Of a stretch of DNA of 64,000 nt, positions 42,372 through 51,913 are shown in pieces (the first letter of the stretch is position 1; the number at the start of each line of letters is the position of its first letter). The DNA is from Candidatus Streptomyces philanthi. GTDB lineage: Bacteria > Actinomycetota > Actinomycetes > Streptomycetales > Streptomycetaceae. The notes under the pieces were generated by a model that saw only the letters and a program-made list of their open reading frames with translations, was not told the origin of the DNA and searched no databases. The translations under genes and the position numbers were made by a program. The stretch is taken from NCBI GenBank assembly GCA_018114805.1, contig CP073042.1, forward strand, positions 4,340,001-4,404,000, in the 5' to 3' direction.

Positions 42372-43917
42372 ACAGGGGCCGCCGGAAGGCGAGACCCGCC
42401 GGGAGGGCGAGACTCGCCGCCGGGCCAGAACGGGGCCGCGGCACGCCGCCCCGAAGAAATCGATACTGGACCGACTGCACATGCCCGCGGGCAAGGCCAT
42501 CGCCTTGGCGGCCATGCCGACGGCCGTACTGATGGGCATAGGGCTCACGCCGCAGCTCGCCCAGGCCGAGACCCAGGCCAAGGACCGCTTCAAGCCCGGC
42601 CCCTGCGTGACCCAGCCGGACCAGCACGACGGCGAGGACGAGCGGGACGGCAAGGGCGAGCGGGACCCGCGGCCGGACGACAAGCGTGACCAGCGTGACC
42701 AGCGGGACGGCAAGCCGGACGACACGGCGGGCGGCGGGGACAACGAGCCGACCGCGCCCGGGAGTTCGACCTCGCCGGGCGGGGACGCGGCCGATGACCG
42801 CGAGCCCGCGCCGGACGCCACCTCCGACGCGCGGCCCGAGACCGACGAGGCCACGCAGCGCACGCAGGCGCCCCCGAAGCCGTCCTCGACGACGGACGGC
42901 CCGAAGCCCGGGGCCGGGCAGCCCGAGGACACCACGGCTCCCGAGGGCGCGGCCAAGCAGCCCAGCGTCACCCCGAGCCCGTCCGAGCCCGAACCGAGGA
43001 ACCCGCTCGACCCGCTGGGCCTGGGCGACAAGATCAAGGACCTGCTCGACGGCGACAAAGGCGACCAGCCGACCACCCCGGCGCCCACCGACACCGCGCC
43101 CCGACCGGACGCGGGTACGGACACCGACAACGACGCCGGCGAGGGTGCGACCAAGGACGAGGCCGACGGCGCCGCAACGGACGTATCGACGGGCAAGCCT
43201 GACTCTCCGTCAGGGCGCGGCGCCGACGACGCCGCGACCGAGAAGAAGGCCGCGGAACTCAGGGAACGGATCGAGAAGGCACAGCGTGAGGCGGCCGACA
43301 AGGCGGAGCGGGAGCGGGCGAACGCGACCGAGGACGCCGAGGGCGAGGACGCGGATCGGGGCGAGGCGGCCGAGGACGACACCGACCCGACCGCGAAGCC
43401 GACCCTGCCGTCGGCCGACGACCCGCAGCCCTACCCATGCCCCGTCAAGGACGAGAAGGCGCTGCGCGACGCCACGTTGGAGGAGGGCGCCCCGCTGCTG
43501 CCCGAGGACCCGTGGATCCTGGAGAGCAGCCTGCTCGCCCTGCACGGCCTCAAGTACGACGGGATCGTCAAGGTGAAGACGTACAGCGGCCGGGAGAAGG
43601 CGGTTCTGAAGTTCACTGCCAGCTCCATCGACATCCGCGACCTGCAGCAGACGGTGGTCGGCCCCGGCGGTACGAAGACGCACGTTGACGCGCGTAAAGG
43701 CAGCAATTCGACGATGCGTGACGGCACCGTGACGATGTACACGGAGGAGCTGAAGGGCAAGCTGCTCGGCCTGATCCCGGTCACCTTCAGCCCCGACGCG
43801 CCACCGCCGTTGACACTTCCCGAACTGTTCTTCACCGACGTGCGGGTGACGCAGGCGGGACAGCTCGGTGGGACGCTCACCGTGCCCGGCATGCACCTCT
43901 ACCAGACGGAGGGCTGA
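42361..43917 (+). CDS. Large acidic-linker exported protein of the DUF6230-DUF6114 operon
   Basis: From the GTG at 42361 this is a 518-residue protein. Residues about 35-65 (MPAGKAIALAAMPTAVLMGI to AQA-ET) form a signal or anchor. Residues about 70-350 are a low-complexity, very hydrophilic Asp/Glu/Pro/Thr region (DERDGKGERDPRPDDKRDQR-like), then a short coiled coil (AAELRERIEKAQREAADKAE). A conserved globular domain of about 160 residues follows (PCPVKDEKALRDATLEEGAP, ILESSLLALHGLKYDGIVKV, LFFTDVRVTQAGQLGGTLTV). It looks like a surface protein that carries its domain on a long flexible stalk. I do not recognise the globular domain. The frame is intact. Confidence 0.8.
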   Translation: MRGEQGPPEGETRREGETRRRARTGPRHAAPKKSILDRLHMPAGKAIALAAMPTAVLMGIGLTPQLAQAETQAKDRFKPGPCVTQPDQHDGEDERDGKGERDPRPDDKRDQRDQRDGKPDDTAGGGDNEPTAPGSSTSPGGDAADDREPAPDATSDARPETDEATQRTQAPPKPSSTTDGPKPGAGQPEDTTAPEGAAKQPSVTPSPSEPEPRNPLDPLGLGDKIKDLLDGDKGDQPTTPAPTDTAPRPDAGTDTDNDAGEGATKDEADGAATDVSTGKPDSPSGRGADDAATEKKAAELRERIEKAQREAADKAERERANATEDAEGEDADRGEAAEDDTDPTAKPTLPSADDPQPYPCPVKDEKALRDATLEEGAPLLPEDPWILESSLLALHGLKYDGIVKVKTYSGREKAVLKFTASSIDIRDLQQTVVGPGGTKTHVDARKGSNSTMRDGTVTMYTEELKGKLLGLIPVTFSPDAPPPLTLPELFFTDVRVTQAGQLGGTLTVPGMHLYQTEG

Positions 43918-44022
43918 GCGGCGCACGGCCGGGTCCGGCGGGCGGGACGCCCGGCGCTCCGGGCCGCCGCTCGTCCGCGGTCCCCGGGGGACCGCCCCCG
44001 GGCCACCGGGAGCCGCACAAGG

Positions 44023-44064
44023 CCGTGGGCCGCGTCGCCACTGATGTGCCGGCGCGGCCCACGG
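44023..44064. terminator. Bidirectional terminator between the secreted-protein gene and pyk
   Basis: CCGTGGGCCGCG (44023-44034) pairs exactly with CGCGGCCCACGG (44053-44064) around an 18-base loop. It sits 14 bases after the pyk stop on the minus strand and between convergent genes. Confidence 0.82.
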
Positions 44065-44078
44065 TCGTCGCGTGTGGG

Positions 44079-45500
44079 TCAGGAGGAGCCCAGGTGGTGG
44101 ACGCGCACCATGTTGGTGGTGCCGGGCACGCCGGGCGGGGAGCCGGCCGTGATGATCATGGTGTCGCCCTCGTTGTAGCGGCCCAGCTTGAGCAGCTCCG
44201 CGTCGACGAGGTCCACCATGGCGTCGGTGTTGGCCACGTGCGGGACTACGAACGTCTCCACGCCCCAGCTCAGCGTCAGCACGTTGCGGGTCAGCATGTC
44301 GGTGGTGAAGGCCAGGATCGGCTGCTGGGCCCGGTAGCGGGAGAGCCGGCGGGCCGTGTCGCCGGACTGGGTGAAGGCCACCAGCGACTTGGCGCCCAGG
44401 AAGTCGGCGATCTCGGCGGCGGCGCGGGCCACCGAACCGCCCTGGGTGCGCGGCTTCTTGCCCGGCACCAGCGGCTGCAGGCCGCGCGAGAGCAACTCCT
44501 GCTCGGCGGCGGTGACGATGCGCGACATCGTCTTGACGGTCTCCAGCGGGTACGCGCCGACCGAGGACTCGGCCGAGAGCATCACCGCGTCCGCGCGGTC
44601 CAGGATCGCGTTGGCGACGTCGGACGCCTCGGCGCGGGTCGGCCGGGAGTTGGTGATCATCGACTCCATCATCTGGGTCGCCACGATCACCGGCTTGGCG
44701 TTGCGCCGGCACATCTCGATGAGCCGCTTCTGCACCATCGGGACCTGCTCCAGCGGGTACTCGACCGCCAGGTCGCCGCGGGCCACCATGACCGCGTCGA
44801 AGGCCGCGACGACCTCCTCCATGTTGGCCACCGCCTGCGGCTTCTCCACCTTGGCGATCACCGGCACGCGCCGGCCCACCTCGTCCATCACCCGGTGCAC
44901 GTCGCGCACGTCGGCCGCGTCCCGCACGAAGGACAGCGCGACCATGTCGCAGCCCAGCTCCAGCGCGAACTTCAGGTCCTCGACGTCCTTCTCGGACAGC
45001 GCGGGCACGTTGACGGCCACACCGGGCAGGTTGATACCCTTGTGGTCGGAGATCACGCCCCCCTCGATGACGATGGAGCGCACCCGCGGCCCGTCCACCT
45101 CGACCACCTGGAGCGCGACGTTGCCGTCGTTGATGAGGATCGACTCGCCCTTGGAGACGTCCCCGGGCAGGCCCTCGTACGTGGTGCCGCAGATGGTCCG
45201 GTCGCCCGCGACGTCCTCGGTGGTGATGGTGAACTCGTCACCGCGCACGAGCTCCACCGGCCCGTCGGCGAAGGTCTCCAGACGGATCTTGGGGCCCTGG
45301 AGGTCGGCGAGGACGCCCACCGCGCGGCCTGTCTCCTCGGACGCCTTGCGGAGCCGGTGGTACCGCTCCTCGTGCTCCGAGTGGGACCCGTGGCTCATGT
45401 TGAAGCGGGCCACGTTCATCCCCGACTCGATCAGTGACTTGAGCTGGTCGTAGGAGTCGACGGCGGGACCCAGGGTGCAGACGATTTTGGAACGGCGCAT
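44079..45500 (-). CDS. pyk: Pyruvate kinase
   Basis: This enzyme converts phosphoenolpyruvate and ADP to pyruvate and ATP, the last step of glycolysis. The 473-residue protein starts MRRSKIVCTLGPAVDSYDQL and has all class features: MNVARFNMSHGSHSEHEERY, DLQGPKIRLE, the catalytic Lys in VIAKVEKPQAVANM, MVARGDLAVE, PVIVATQMMESMI, RAEASDVANAILDRADAVML and a C-terminal allosteric domain with VAFTQSGDTARRLSRYRAQQ. The frame is complete. It corresponds in position to SCO5423 (pyk1). ackA lies 49 bases away on the same strand, upstream of it. Confidence 0.97.
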   Translation of the reverse strand: MRRSKIVCTLGPAVDSYDQLKSLIESGMNVARFNMSHGSHSEHEERYHRLRKASEETGRAVGVLADLQGPKIRLETFADGPVELVRGDEFTITTEDVAGDRTICGTTYEGLPGDVSKGESILINDGNVALQVVEVDGPRVRSIVIEGGVISDHKGINLPGVAVNVPALSEKDVEDLKFALELGCDMVALSFVRDAADVRDVHRVMDEVGRRVPVIAKVEKPQAVANMEEVVAAFDAVMVARGDLAVEYPLEQVPMVQKRLIEMCRRNAKPVIVATQMMESMITNSRPTRAEASDVANAILDRADAVMLSAESSVGAYPLETVKTMSRIVTAAEQELLSRGLQPLVPGKKPRTQGGSVARAAAEIADFLGAKSLVAFTQSGDTARRLSRYRAQQPILAFTTDMLTRNVLTLSWGVETFVVPHVANTDAMVDLVDAELLKLGRYNEGDTMIITAGSPPGVPGTTNMVRVHHLGSS

Positions 45501-45549
45501 GAGGCAGATCCTATCCGTTTTGTTTCGGGGCGGAATTTATCGGGCTGGT

Positions 45550-46731
45550 CTACCGCTCTGACGTGCCGGAGCGCTCCGCGCTCACCAGCCGGTACGTCTG
45601 CGTGGCGATCTCCAGTTCCTCGTCGGTCGGTACCACGGCGACGGCCACCGCGCTGCGCTCGGTCGAGATCAGCCGCCCGCCGCTGCCGCGCAGCGCGTTG
45701 CGGACCGTGTCCACCTCGATGCCGAGCCCGCCGAGCCCGCGCAGCGTCGCCTCGCGGACGGCGGCCGAGTTCTCGCCGACGCCGGCGGCGAAGGCCAGCG
45801 CGTCCACCCGGCCGAGTACCGCGGTGTACGCGCCCACATACTTGCGCAGCCGGTGGACGTAGACGTCGAAGGCGAGCTGCGCGTCCCGGTCGCCCTCGCC
45901 CATCCGGCGGCCGATCTCGCGCATGTCGTTGTCGCCGCACAGCCCGATCAGGCCGCTGTGCTTGTTGAGCAGGGCGTCGATCTCGTCCACCGACATGCGG
46001 CCGACCCGCGCCAGGTGGAAGATGGCCGCCGGGTCCAGGTCGCCCGACCGGGTGCCCATGACCAGCCCTTCCAGCGGCGTGAGCCCCATCGAGGTCTCCA
46101 CGCACACGCCGCTGGCCACCGCTGACGCGCTGGCCCCGTTGCCCAGGTGCAGCACGATCGTGTTGAGGTCGGCAAGGTCCTCGCCGAGCAGGTCGGCCAC
46201 GGCCCGCGAGACGTAGGCGTGCGAGGTGCCGTGGAAGCCGTAGCGCCGCACCCCGTACCGGTCGGCGGTGTCCACGTCGATCGCGTACCGGGCCGCGTAC
46301 TCCGGCATCGTGGCGTGGAAGGCGGTGTCGAATACGGCGACCTGCGGCAGGTCGGGGCGCAGGGCGCGGGCCACCTTGATCCCGGTCACGTTGGCCGGGT
46401 TGTGCAGCGGGGCCAGCGGGACCAGCTTCTCGATCTCGGCGAGCACCTCGTCGGTGATCAGCGTCGGCTCGGTGAACCGGGTGCCGCCGTGCACCACCCG
46501 GTGCCCCACGGCGGCCAGCGCGGGCGAGTCCAGGCCGAGCCCCTGTGCGGACAGTTCGGCGGAGACCCGGTCGAGCGCTGCCGTGTGGTCGGGCACCTCG
46601 CCCTCGCCGACGCGTTCCACGATGCCCGCGGCCAGCCGGCCGCCGTCGGTCATGTCGAGGAGCTGGTACTTGACCGACGAGGAGCCGGAGTTGAGGACCA
46701 GCACTCGGGTGCGGTCGGGGGAGTGGTTCAC
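45550..46731 (-). CDS. ackA: Acetate kinase
   Basis: AckA converts acetyl phosphate and ADP to acetate and ATP in the overflow branch shared with Pta. The 393-residue protein shows VLVLNSGSSSVKYQLLDM, GHRVVHGGTRF, AVFDTAFHATMPEYAARY, YGFHGTSHAYVSRA, LHLGNGASASAVASG and the C-terminal VPTDEELEIATQTYRLV. The GTG at 46731 overlaps the pta stop codon (GTGA), so the two are translationally coupled in the order pta-ackA. There is a longer open frame upstream, antisense-free but inside pta; it is not part of this gene. Confidence 0.96.
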   Translation of the reverse strand: MNHSPDRTRVLVLNSGSSSVKYQLLDMTDGGRLAAGIVERVGEGEVPDHTAALDRVSAELSAQGLGLDSPALAAVGHRVVHGGTRFTEPTLITDEVLAEIEKLVPLAPLHNPANVTGIKVARALRPDLPQVAVFDTAFHATMPEYAARYAIDVDTADRYGVRRYGFHGTSHAYVSRAVADLLGEDLADLNTIVLHLGNGASASAVASGVCVETSMGLTPLEGLVMGTRSGDLDPAAIFHLARVGRMSVDEIDALLNKHSGLIGLCGDNDMREIGRRMGEGDRDAQLAFDVYVHRLRKYVGAYTAVLGRVDALAFAAGVGENSAAVREATLRGLGGLGIEVDTVRNALRGSGGRLISTERSAVAVAVVPTDEELEIATQTYRLVSAERSGTSER

Positions 46732-48830
46732 GCGCTGGGTGCTTTCTCTGCGGGCGCCGCCGGGGCGCCGGGTTGGCCCTGGGCCTGGATGGCGGTGATG
46801 GCGACGGTGTTGACGATGTCTTGGACGAGGGCGCCGCGCGAGAGGTCGTTGACCGGCTTGCGCAGCCCCTGCAGGACCGGTCCGACGGCGACGGCGCCGG
46901 CCGAGCGCTGGACGGCCTTGTAGGTGTTGTTGCCCGTGTTCAGGTCTGGGAAGATCAGCACGGTGGCCTGCCCGGCGACCTGGGAGTCGGGGAGCTTGGT
47001 GGCGGCCACGGCGGCGTCCACGGCCGCGTCGTACTGGATCGGTCCCTCCACCGGCAGGTCGGGCCGGCGCTCGCGGACCAGCTCGGTGGCCCTGCGGACC
47101 TTGTCCACGTCCGCGCCCGAGCCGGAGGTGCCGGTGGAGTACGAGAGCATGGCGATCTTGGGCGCGACGCCGAACTTGGCGGCAGTGGCGGCCGACTGGA
47201 TGGCGATGTCCGCGAGCTGCTCGGCGTTCGGGTCGGGGTTGACCGCGCAGTCGCCGTAGACCAGCACGCGGTCGGCCAGGCACATGAAGAACACGGACGA
47301 GACGATCTGCGCCCCGGGCGCCGTCTTGATCACCTCGAAGGCGGGCCGGATGGTGGCCGCCGTCGAGTGCACCGCGCCCGAGACCATGCCGTCGGCCAGG
47401 CCTTCCTGCACCATCAGCGTGCCGAAGTAGGACACGTCGGCCACGACGTCGTACGCCAGCTCGTACGAGACGCCCTTGTGCGCCCGCAGCTTCGCGTACA
47501 GCTCCGCGAACCGCTCGCGCAGCGGCGAGGTGTCCGGGTCGGTGATCTGCGCGCCGCTCAGGTCGATGCCGAGGTCGGTGGCGCGCCTGCGGACCGCGTC
47601 CTCCTCGCCGAGCAGCGTCAGGTTGCACACGTCGCGGCGCAGCAGCACGTCGGCGGCGCGCAGCACGCGCTCCTCGGTGCCCTCGGGCAACACGACGCGG
47701 TGCCGCCGCGAGCGCGAGCGCTCAAGGAGTTCGTGCTCGAACATCATCGGCGTGACCCGGCTGGAGCGGGCCACCGAGATCCGGTCGGTCAGCTCGGCGG
47801 TGTTCACGTGCCGCTCGAACAGGCCGAGCGCGGTCTCCGCCTTGCGCGGGACGGTCGCGCTCAGCTTGCCCTCCATGGCGAAGAGTTCGGCCGCCGTCGG
47901 GAAGCTGCCGCCGGGCACGGAGATGACCGGCGTGCCGGGGGCGAGCCGGGACGCCAGGGCCAGGATGTCGGGCCCCGGGCGGGCGTCCAGCGTCAGCAGG
48001 ACGCCCGCGATGGGCGGGCCGCCGGCGGTGTGCGCGGCCAGCGAGCCGATGATCAGGTCCGCGCGGTCGCCCGGCGTGACCACCAGGGCCCCTTCGGTCA
48101 GCGCGGGCAGGAAGGTGGGCAGCATGGCGCCGCCGAAGACGAAGTCGCGCACGTCGCGGGCGAGCCCGGAGTCGTCGCCGAGCAGCACCTCGGCGCCGAG
48201 CGCGTGCACCACCTGGCGCACGGTGGGCGCCGAGAGCGAGCCGTCCTCGGGCAGCGCGTAACAGGGCACGGGCAACTGCTCGGCCAGCGGCCCGGCGATC
48301 TCGGCCCGGTCGGCCCGGTTGACCACCAGGGCCACCACGTCACAGCCGTGCGCCTGGTAGGCGCGGTAGGCGTTGCGGGCCTCGGAGCGCACCGACTCGG
48401 CGGTCTGGTCCTGCCCGCCGACCACGGTGATGACGGCGGCGCCGAACTCGTTGGCCAGCCGCGCGTTCAGGTGCAGCTCGTCCGGGAGGCTGGTGGCCGC
48501 GTAGTCGCTGCCGAGCACGAGCACGTACTCGTAGTCCCTGGCCACCGCATGGAAGCGGGCGACCAGCTCGGCGACCAGTTCGTCGGTGCCCCGCTCGGCC
48601 TGGAGGGTCGCGGCCTTGTCGTAGCCGATGCCGTACACCGACTCCGACGGCTGGGTGAGCCGGTAGCGGGCGCGCAGCAGCTCGTAGAGCCGGTCGGGCC
48701 CGTCGTGCATCAGGGGGCGGAAGACGCCCACCCGGTCAACGTGGCGGGTCAGGAGCTCCATCACTCCCAGCTCCACGACCTGGCGGCCGTCGCCGCGGTC
48801 GATCCCGGTCACATACACGCTGCGCGTCAC
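46728..48830 (-). CDS. pta: Phosphate acetyltransferase
   Basis: Pta interconverts acetyl-CoA and acetyl phosphate. The 700-residue protein is the long type: an N-terminal P-loop-like domain (VYVTGIDRGDGRQVVELGVM), a DRTGG domain in the middle (around FVFGGAMLPTFLPALTEGAL, VTPGDRADLIIGSLAAHTAG), and the C-terminal PTA_PTB catalytic domain (RVVLPEGTEERVLRAADVLL, DGMVSGAVHSTAATIRPAFE, MLSYSTGTSGSGADVDKVRR, LIFPDLNTGNNTYKAVQRSA). It starts at the GTG at 48830 with GGAGAG upstream. It is first in the pta-ackA operon and divergent from pfkA. Confidence 0.96.
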   Translation of the reverse strand: MTRSVYVTGIDRGDGRQVVELGVMELLTRHVDRVGVFRPLMHDGPDRLYELLRARYRLTQPSESVYGIGYDKAATLQAERGTDELVAELVARFHAVARDYEYVLVLGSDYAATSLPDELHLNARLANEFGAAVITVVGGQDQTAESVRSEARNAYRAYQAHGCDVVALVVNRADRAEIAGPLAEQLPVPCYALPEDGSLSAPTVRQVVHALGAEVLLGDDSGLARDVRDFVFGGAMLPTFLPALTEGALVVTPGDRADLIIGSLAAHTAGGPPIAGVLLTLDARPGPDILALASRLAPGTPVISVPGGSFPTAAELFAMEGKLSATVPRKAETALGLFERHVNTAELTDRISVARSSRVTPMMFEHELLERSRSRRHRVVLPEGTEERVLRAADVLLRRDVCNLTLLGEEDAVRRRATDLGIDLSGAQITDPDTSPLRERFAELYAKLRAHKGVSYELAYDVVADVSYFGTLMVQEGLADGMVSGAVHSTAATIRPAFEVIKTAPGAQIVSSVFFMCLADRVLVYGDCAVNPDPNAEQLADIAIQSAATAAKFGVAPKIAMLSYSTGTSGSGADVDKVRRATELVRERRPDLPVEGPIQYDAAVDAAVAATKLPDSQVAGQATVLIFPDLNTGNNTYKAVQRSAGAVAVGPVLQGLRKPVNDLSRGALVQDIVNTVAITAIQAQGQPGAPAAPAEKAPSA

Positions 48831-49132
48831 GCGTGCTCTCCGATCCTTCGGCTGCGTCGGCTCTTGCTCCGCCGGGGCTACCCGGCTGGTCCCGCGGTGT
48901 GGCCCGGGGCCGCGTGGGGTCGACCCGCTCCCCGCCGTCCAGGGTGCCGCGACCAGGTCCTGGATGCGACCCTGGCCACCCGCGCCCGGCATGGTGCGGC
49001 GTACGGCGCGGGACGCCAAGGCGGGCCCGGGCAGGGGCCCGGCACCACCGTGGAGCGACTGCCCTGAAACGGGCGTCGTGCTCCCGCCCCGCGCCGAACG
49101 AAGAATCACCCGCCCGGGCCGGTCATCGCCTC

Positions 49133-49161
49133 TTGACACTACCCGGGCCCGTGGGTATAGC
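49133..49161 (+). promoter_or_regulatory. Consensus vegetative promoter upstream of pfkA; content of the 446-base divergent gap
   Basis: TTGACA (49133-49138) and TATAGC (49156-49161) are separated by exactly 17 bases, an almost perfect HrdB/sigma-70 promoter, directed at pfkA with a leader of about 110 bases. The gap between pta and pfkA (48831-49276) otherwise holds GC-rich sequence; I found no believable gene and no clear minus-strand promoter for pta. Confidence 0.78.
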
Positions 49162-49276
49162 GCATGACCCGTGGGGTGCGCGGGAGCTTCGGGCCCGTGA
49201 AACAATCGGACGAGCTCATATTTACCTCCCCCGGCCCCGGCCCACGGGGAACCCCAGGAGCAGGAGAAAGACCAGG

Positions 49277-50302
49277 ATGCGCATCGGAGTGCTCACCGCC
49301 GGGGGCGACTGCCCCGGTCTCAACGCCGTGATCCGGTCGGTCGTGCACCGCGCCGTCGCCGGACACGACGACGAGGTCATCGGCTTCGAGGACGGCTTCA
49401 AGGGACTCCTCGACGGTCGGTTCCGGCCCCTCGACCTCGACGCCGTCAGCGGCATCCTCGCCCGCGGCGGGACCATCCTCGGCTCGGCCCGCCTGGAGCG
49501 CGCCCGGCTGCGCGAGGCCGCCGAGAACTGCGAGGAGCTGGCCCGCTCGTACGGCATCGACGCGCTCATCCCGATCGGCGGCGAGGGCACGCTGACCGCG
49601 GCCCGGATGCTCGCGGACGCGGGCATGCCCGTCGTCGGCGTGCCGAAGACCATCGACAACGACATCTCGGCCACCGACCGCACCTTCGGCTTCGACACGG
49701 CCGTCGGCGTGGCCACCGAGGCGATCGACCGGCTGAAGACCACCGCCGAGTCGCACCAGCGGGTCATGGTCGTGGAGGTCATGGGCCGGCACGCGGGCTG
49801 GATCGCGCTGGAGTCCGGCATGGCCGGCGGCGCGCACGGCATCTGCCTGCCGGAGCGCTCGTTCGACGTGGCCGACCTGGTGAAGATGGTCGAGGAGCGG
49901 TTCGCGCGGGGCAAGAAGTTCGCCGTGATCTGCGTCGCCGAGGGCGCGCATCCCGCCGCGGGCTCGATGGACTACCAGAAGGGCGAGATCGACCAGTACG
50001 GCCACGAGCGCTTCGCGGGCATCGGCAACCGGCTGGCCGCCGAGCTGGAGAACCGCCTCGGCAAGGAGGCCCGCCCGGTCATCCTCGGCCACGTGCAGCG
50101 CGGCGGCACGCCCACCGCGTACGACCGCGTCCTGGCCACCCGCTTCGGCTGGCACGCGGTGGAGGCGGCGCACCGGGGCGACTTCGGGATGATGATGGCG
50201 CTGCGCGGCACGGAGGTGACGCTGGTGCCGCTGGCCGAGGCGGTCATCGAGCTGAAGCGGGTGCCCGCGGACCGGATGGACGAGGCGGACTCGGTCTTCT
50301 GA
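49277..50302 (+). CDS. pfkA: ATP-dependent 6-phosphofructokinase
   Basis: This enzyme phosphorylates fructose 6-phosphate to the 1,6-bisphosphate. The 341-residue protein has RIGVLTAGGDCPGLNAVIRS, IPIGGEGTLTAARML, the substrate loop VPKTIDNDISATDRTFGFDT, EVMGRHAGWIALESG and GHVQRGGTPTAYDRVLATRF. The Gly in GGEGTL, where pyrophosphate-dependent enzymes have Asp, indicates ATP as donor. The ATG at 49277 follows CAGGAGAAAG. A consensus promoter lies at 49133-49161. Position and length match pfkA2-type genes (SCO5426). The frame is intact. Confidence 0.96.
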   Translation: MRIGVLTAGGDCPGLNAVIRSVVHRAVAGHDDEVIGFEDGFKGLLDGRFRPLDLDAVSGILARGGTILGSARLERARLREAAENCEELARSYGIDALIPIGGEGTLTAARMLADAGMPVVGVPKTIDNDISATDRTFGFDTAVGVATEAIDRLKTTAESHQRVMVVEVMGRHAGWIALESGMAGGAHGICLPERSFDVADLVKMVEERFARGKKFAVICVAEGAHPAAGSMDYQKGEIDQYGHERFAGIGNRLAAELENRLGKEARPVILGHVQRGGTPTAYDRVLATRFGWHAVEAAHRGDFGMMMALRGTEVTLVPLAEAVIELKRVPADRMDEADSVF

Positions 50303-50312
50303 CCACCGGCTC

Positions 50313-50344
50313 GGCCCCCGGCCCCGGCCCCGGCCCCGGCCCCG
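50313..50344. repeat. GGCCCC hexamer tandem repeat; start of a 358-base gap
   Basis: About five near-perfect copies of GGCCCC follow the pfkA stop. The gap 50303-50660 is otherwise very GC-rich and rich in short repeats; I see no gene or convincing terminator beyond this low-complexity run. Confidence 0.7.
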
Positions 50345-50660
50345 TGACCGTCTGCGCCCACCGTCGGGCCGGCTGACCGGTCGCGGGGGCGAGGGGCGGC
50401 GGCCGGTTCGCGCGGCTTCTCACCGAACGCGCGGCTTCGGCCGCCGCCCGTGCCGGCCGAGCGGGCGCGACCCGGTCGCGACCACCCGGCCCGCCCTGGC
50501 CCGGCATCCCCGACTGGCTACCGGAACCCGTCGTCCGCCCCGGGCTGGCGCCGGGCCCGGCTGGCCCTCCCGGCACGGGCCGCGCCGGGGCGGGCCGGCC
50601 GCCGCGCCGGCCAGCGGGGACGCGGCTCGGCTGCGGGGGCCGTCTGGGAGCGGGCGGTGC

Positions 50661-51467
50661 CTAGCTGGTGCGCAGGCCGCCCGTCTGCTGGGCGATTCAC
50701 TGCTGGTGGGCGGTCACGTCGGTGTAGACGGTGGCGTCACCGGTGCCGCAGATCTGGTTGTTCACGCCTGCCCGGCTGGTCGCGTCGGCCAGCCGCCAGG
50801 CGCCACCCTCCTTTATCAGGGCCGGGCCGCCGGAGTCGCCGTAACAGGCGGTGCCGGAGCGGCTGCCGTAGACGCACAGTTCCACGGAGCTGTTGAAGTT
50901 GGTGGTGCACATCCGGTCCGGGTTGATGCGCGTGTTGAGCTCCTTCAGGCCGCGCGGCGCGGGCCCGCAGCCGGGCGAGCCGCACGTCTGGCCCCAGCCG
51001 AGCAGGCGGGTGGCGGTGCCCTCGACGGGCGAGGTGCTGGCGATGTTGATCGGCTGGTTGGCCACCGGCTGGCTCAGCCGCAGCAGCGCGATGTCGTACG
51101 GGCCGACCTGCCCGTACCGGGGGTGGCGGATGATCTGCGAGACCGAGGCGAGGGTGCCGCCGCTGATGTGGTCGGACGAGCCGATGCGTATCCGGAAGTT
51201 GCCGGGCTGCTGGCCGGCCACGCAGCGCGCGGCGGTGACCATCCACCCGCTCTTGATGAGCGAGGCGCCGCAGCCGTGCCGGCCGTTGACCTGCATGGAG
51301 CCCATGAACGAGTACGCCTCGCTGGCCGGGCCGCCGCCGACGATCCTCGTGCTGGGCGCGATGGGTTCGGGCGTGCCGTCCGCGGCGCTGGCGCTCTGCG
51401 CGGACAGGACGGCTGCGGCGATCAGCGCGGGGGCGAGCGCGACGCGCAGCAGGGTGCGGAGTCTCAT
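50661..51467 (-). pseudogene. Secreted trypsin-like serine protease with lost catalytic His and a late stop
   Basis: The ATG at 51467 starts a signal peptide (MRLRTLLRVALAPALIAAAV, cleavage near ASA-AD), then STRIVGGGPASEAYSFMGSM, typical of family S1A. The catalytic Asp (Asp125 in YDIALLRL) and Ser (Ser212 in GDSGGP) are present, but the triad His is Arg81: the motif reads MVTAARCVAG instead of TAAHC, coded CGC. In addition the frame meets TGA at 50697-50699 (after VTAHQQ) where the family has Trp; the following IAQQTGGLRTS and a TAG at 50661 are still in frame. The protein could be secreted but should not cleave peptides. A non-protease role cannot be excluded. Confidence 0.82.
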
Positions 51468-51913
51468 GGCGTGCTGTCCTCCAAAGACGGTGGGGGGAGC
51501 GCTGGGAGAGGGGGTCCGTCCCGACCGGCCCCAGACACGCGGGCCGGCCCTCCCGGGCCGGGGCTGAACGCCGGCCGCCATTCACTGTGGGACACCGGGC
51601 CACTTCCGTAACAATCCCAACCTTGCATACGGCTTGCCTATGGGCCCCGCTCCCACCGGGCGCCCGCCGTGAGCGTGGGTATCCCTGTTCCGCACCACTC
51701 AACTGGCCTGATGTGCCCGGAAGTTGGGGTAAGGGGTGAGGCGGGCCAGGGCTGGGGTTGAGGGGCCGTACGCCCCTGGTGGGTGGCTGGCGGGGCGGCG
51801 CGCGGGGCCCGGGGCCGGTCGCCTCCCGGGCGCGGGGTGGTGGTGCGGTCGTCGGGCGGGGGCGGCGCCCCGCCTCGGGGGCCGGTGTCCGGGCAGGCGG
51901 TCCGAAATATCGC

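Noticed and set aside
45550..47628. A fused open frame extending ackA upstream by about 300 codons
   Set aside because: The upstream part is the wrong frame of pta; acetate kinase homology begins exactly at the GTG at 46731, which overlaps the pta stop.
50313..50344. GGCCCC tandem repeat as a functional element
   Set aside because: Short low-complexity runs are common in intergenic DNA of this base composition; nothing links it to a function.
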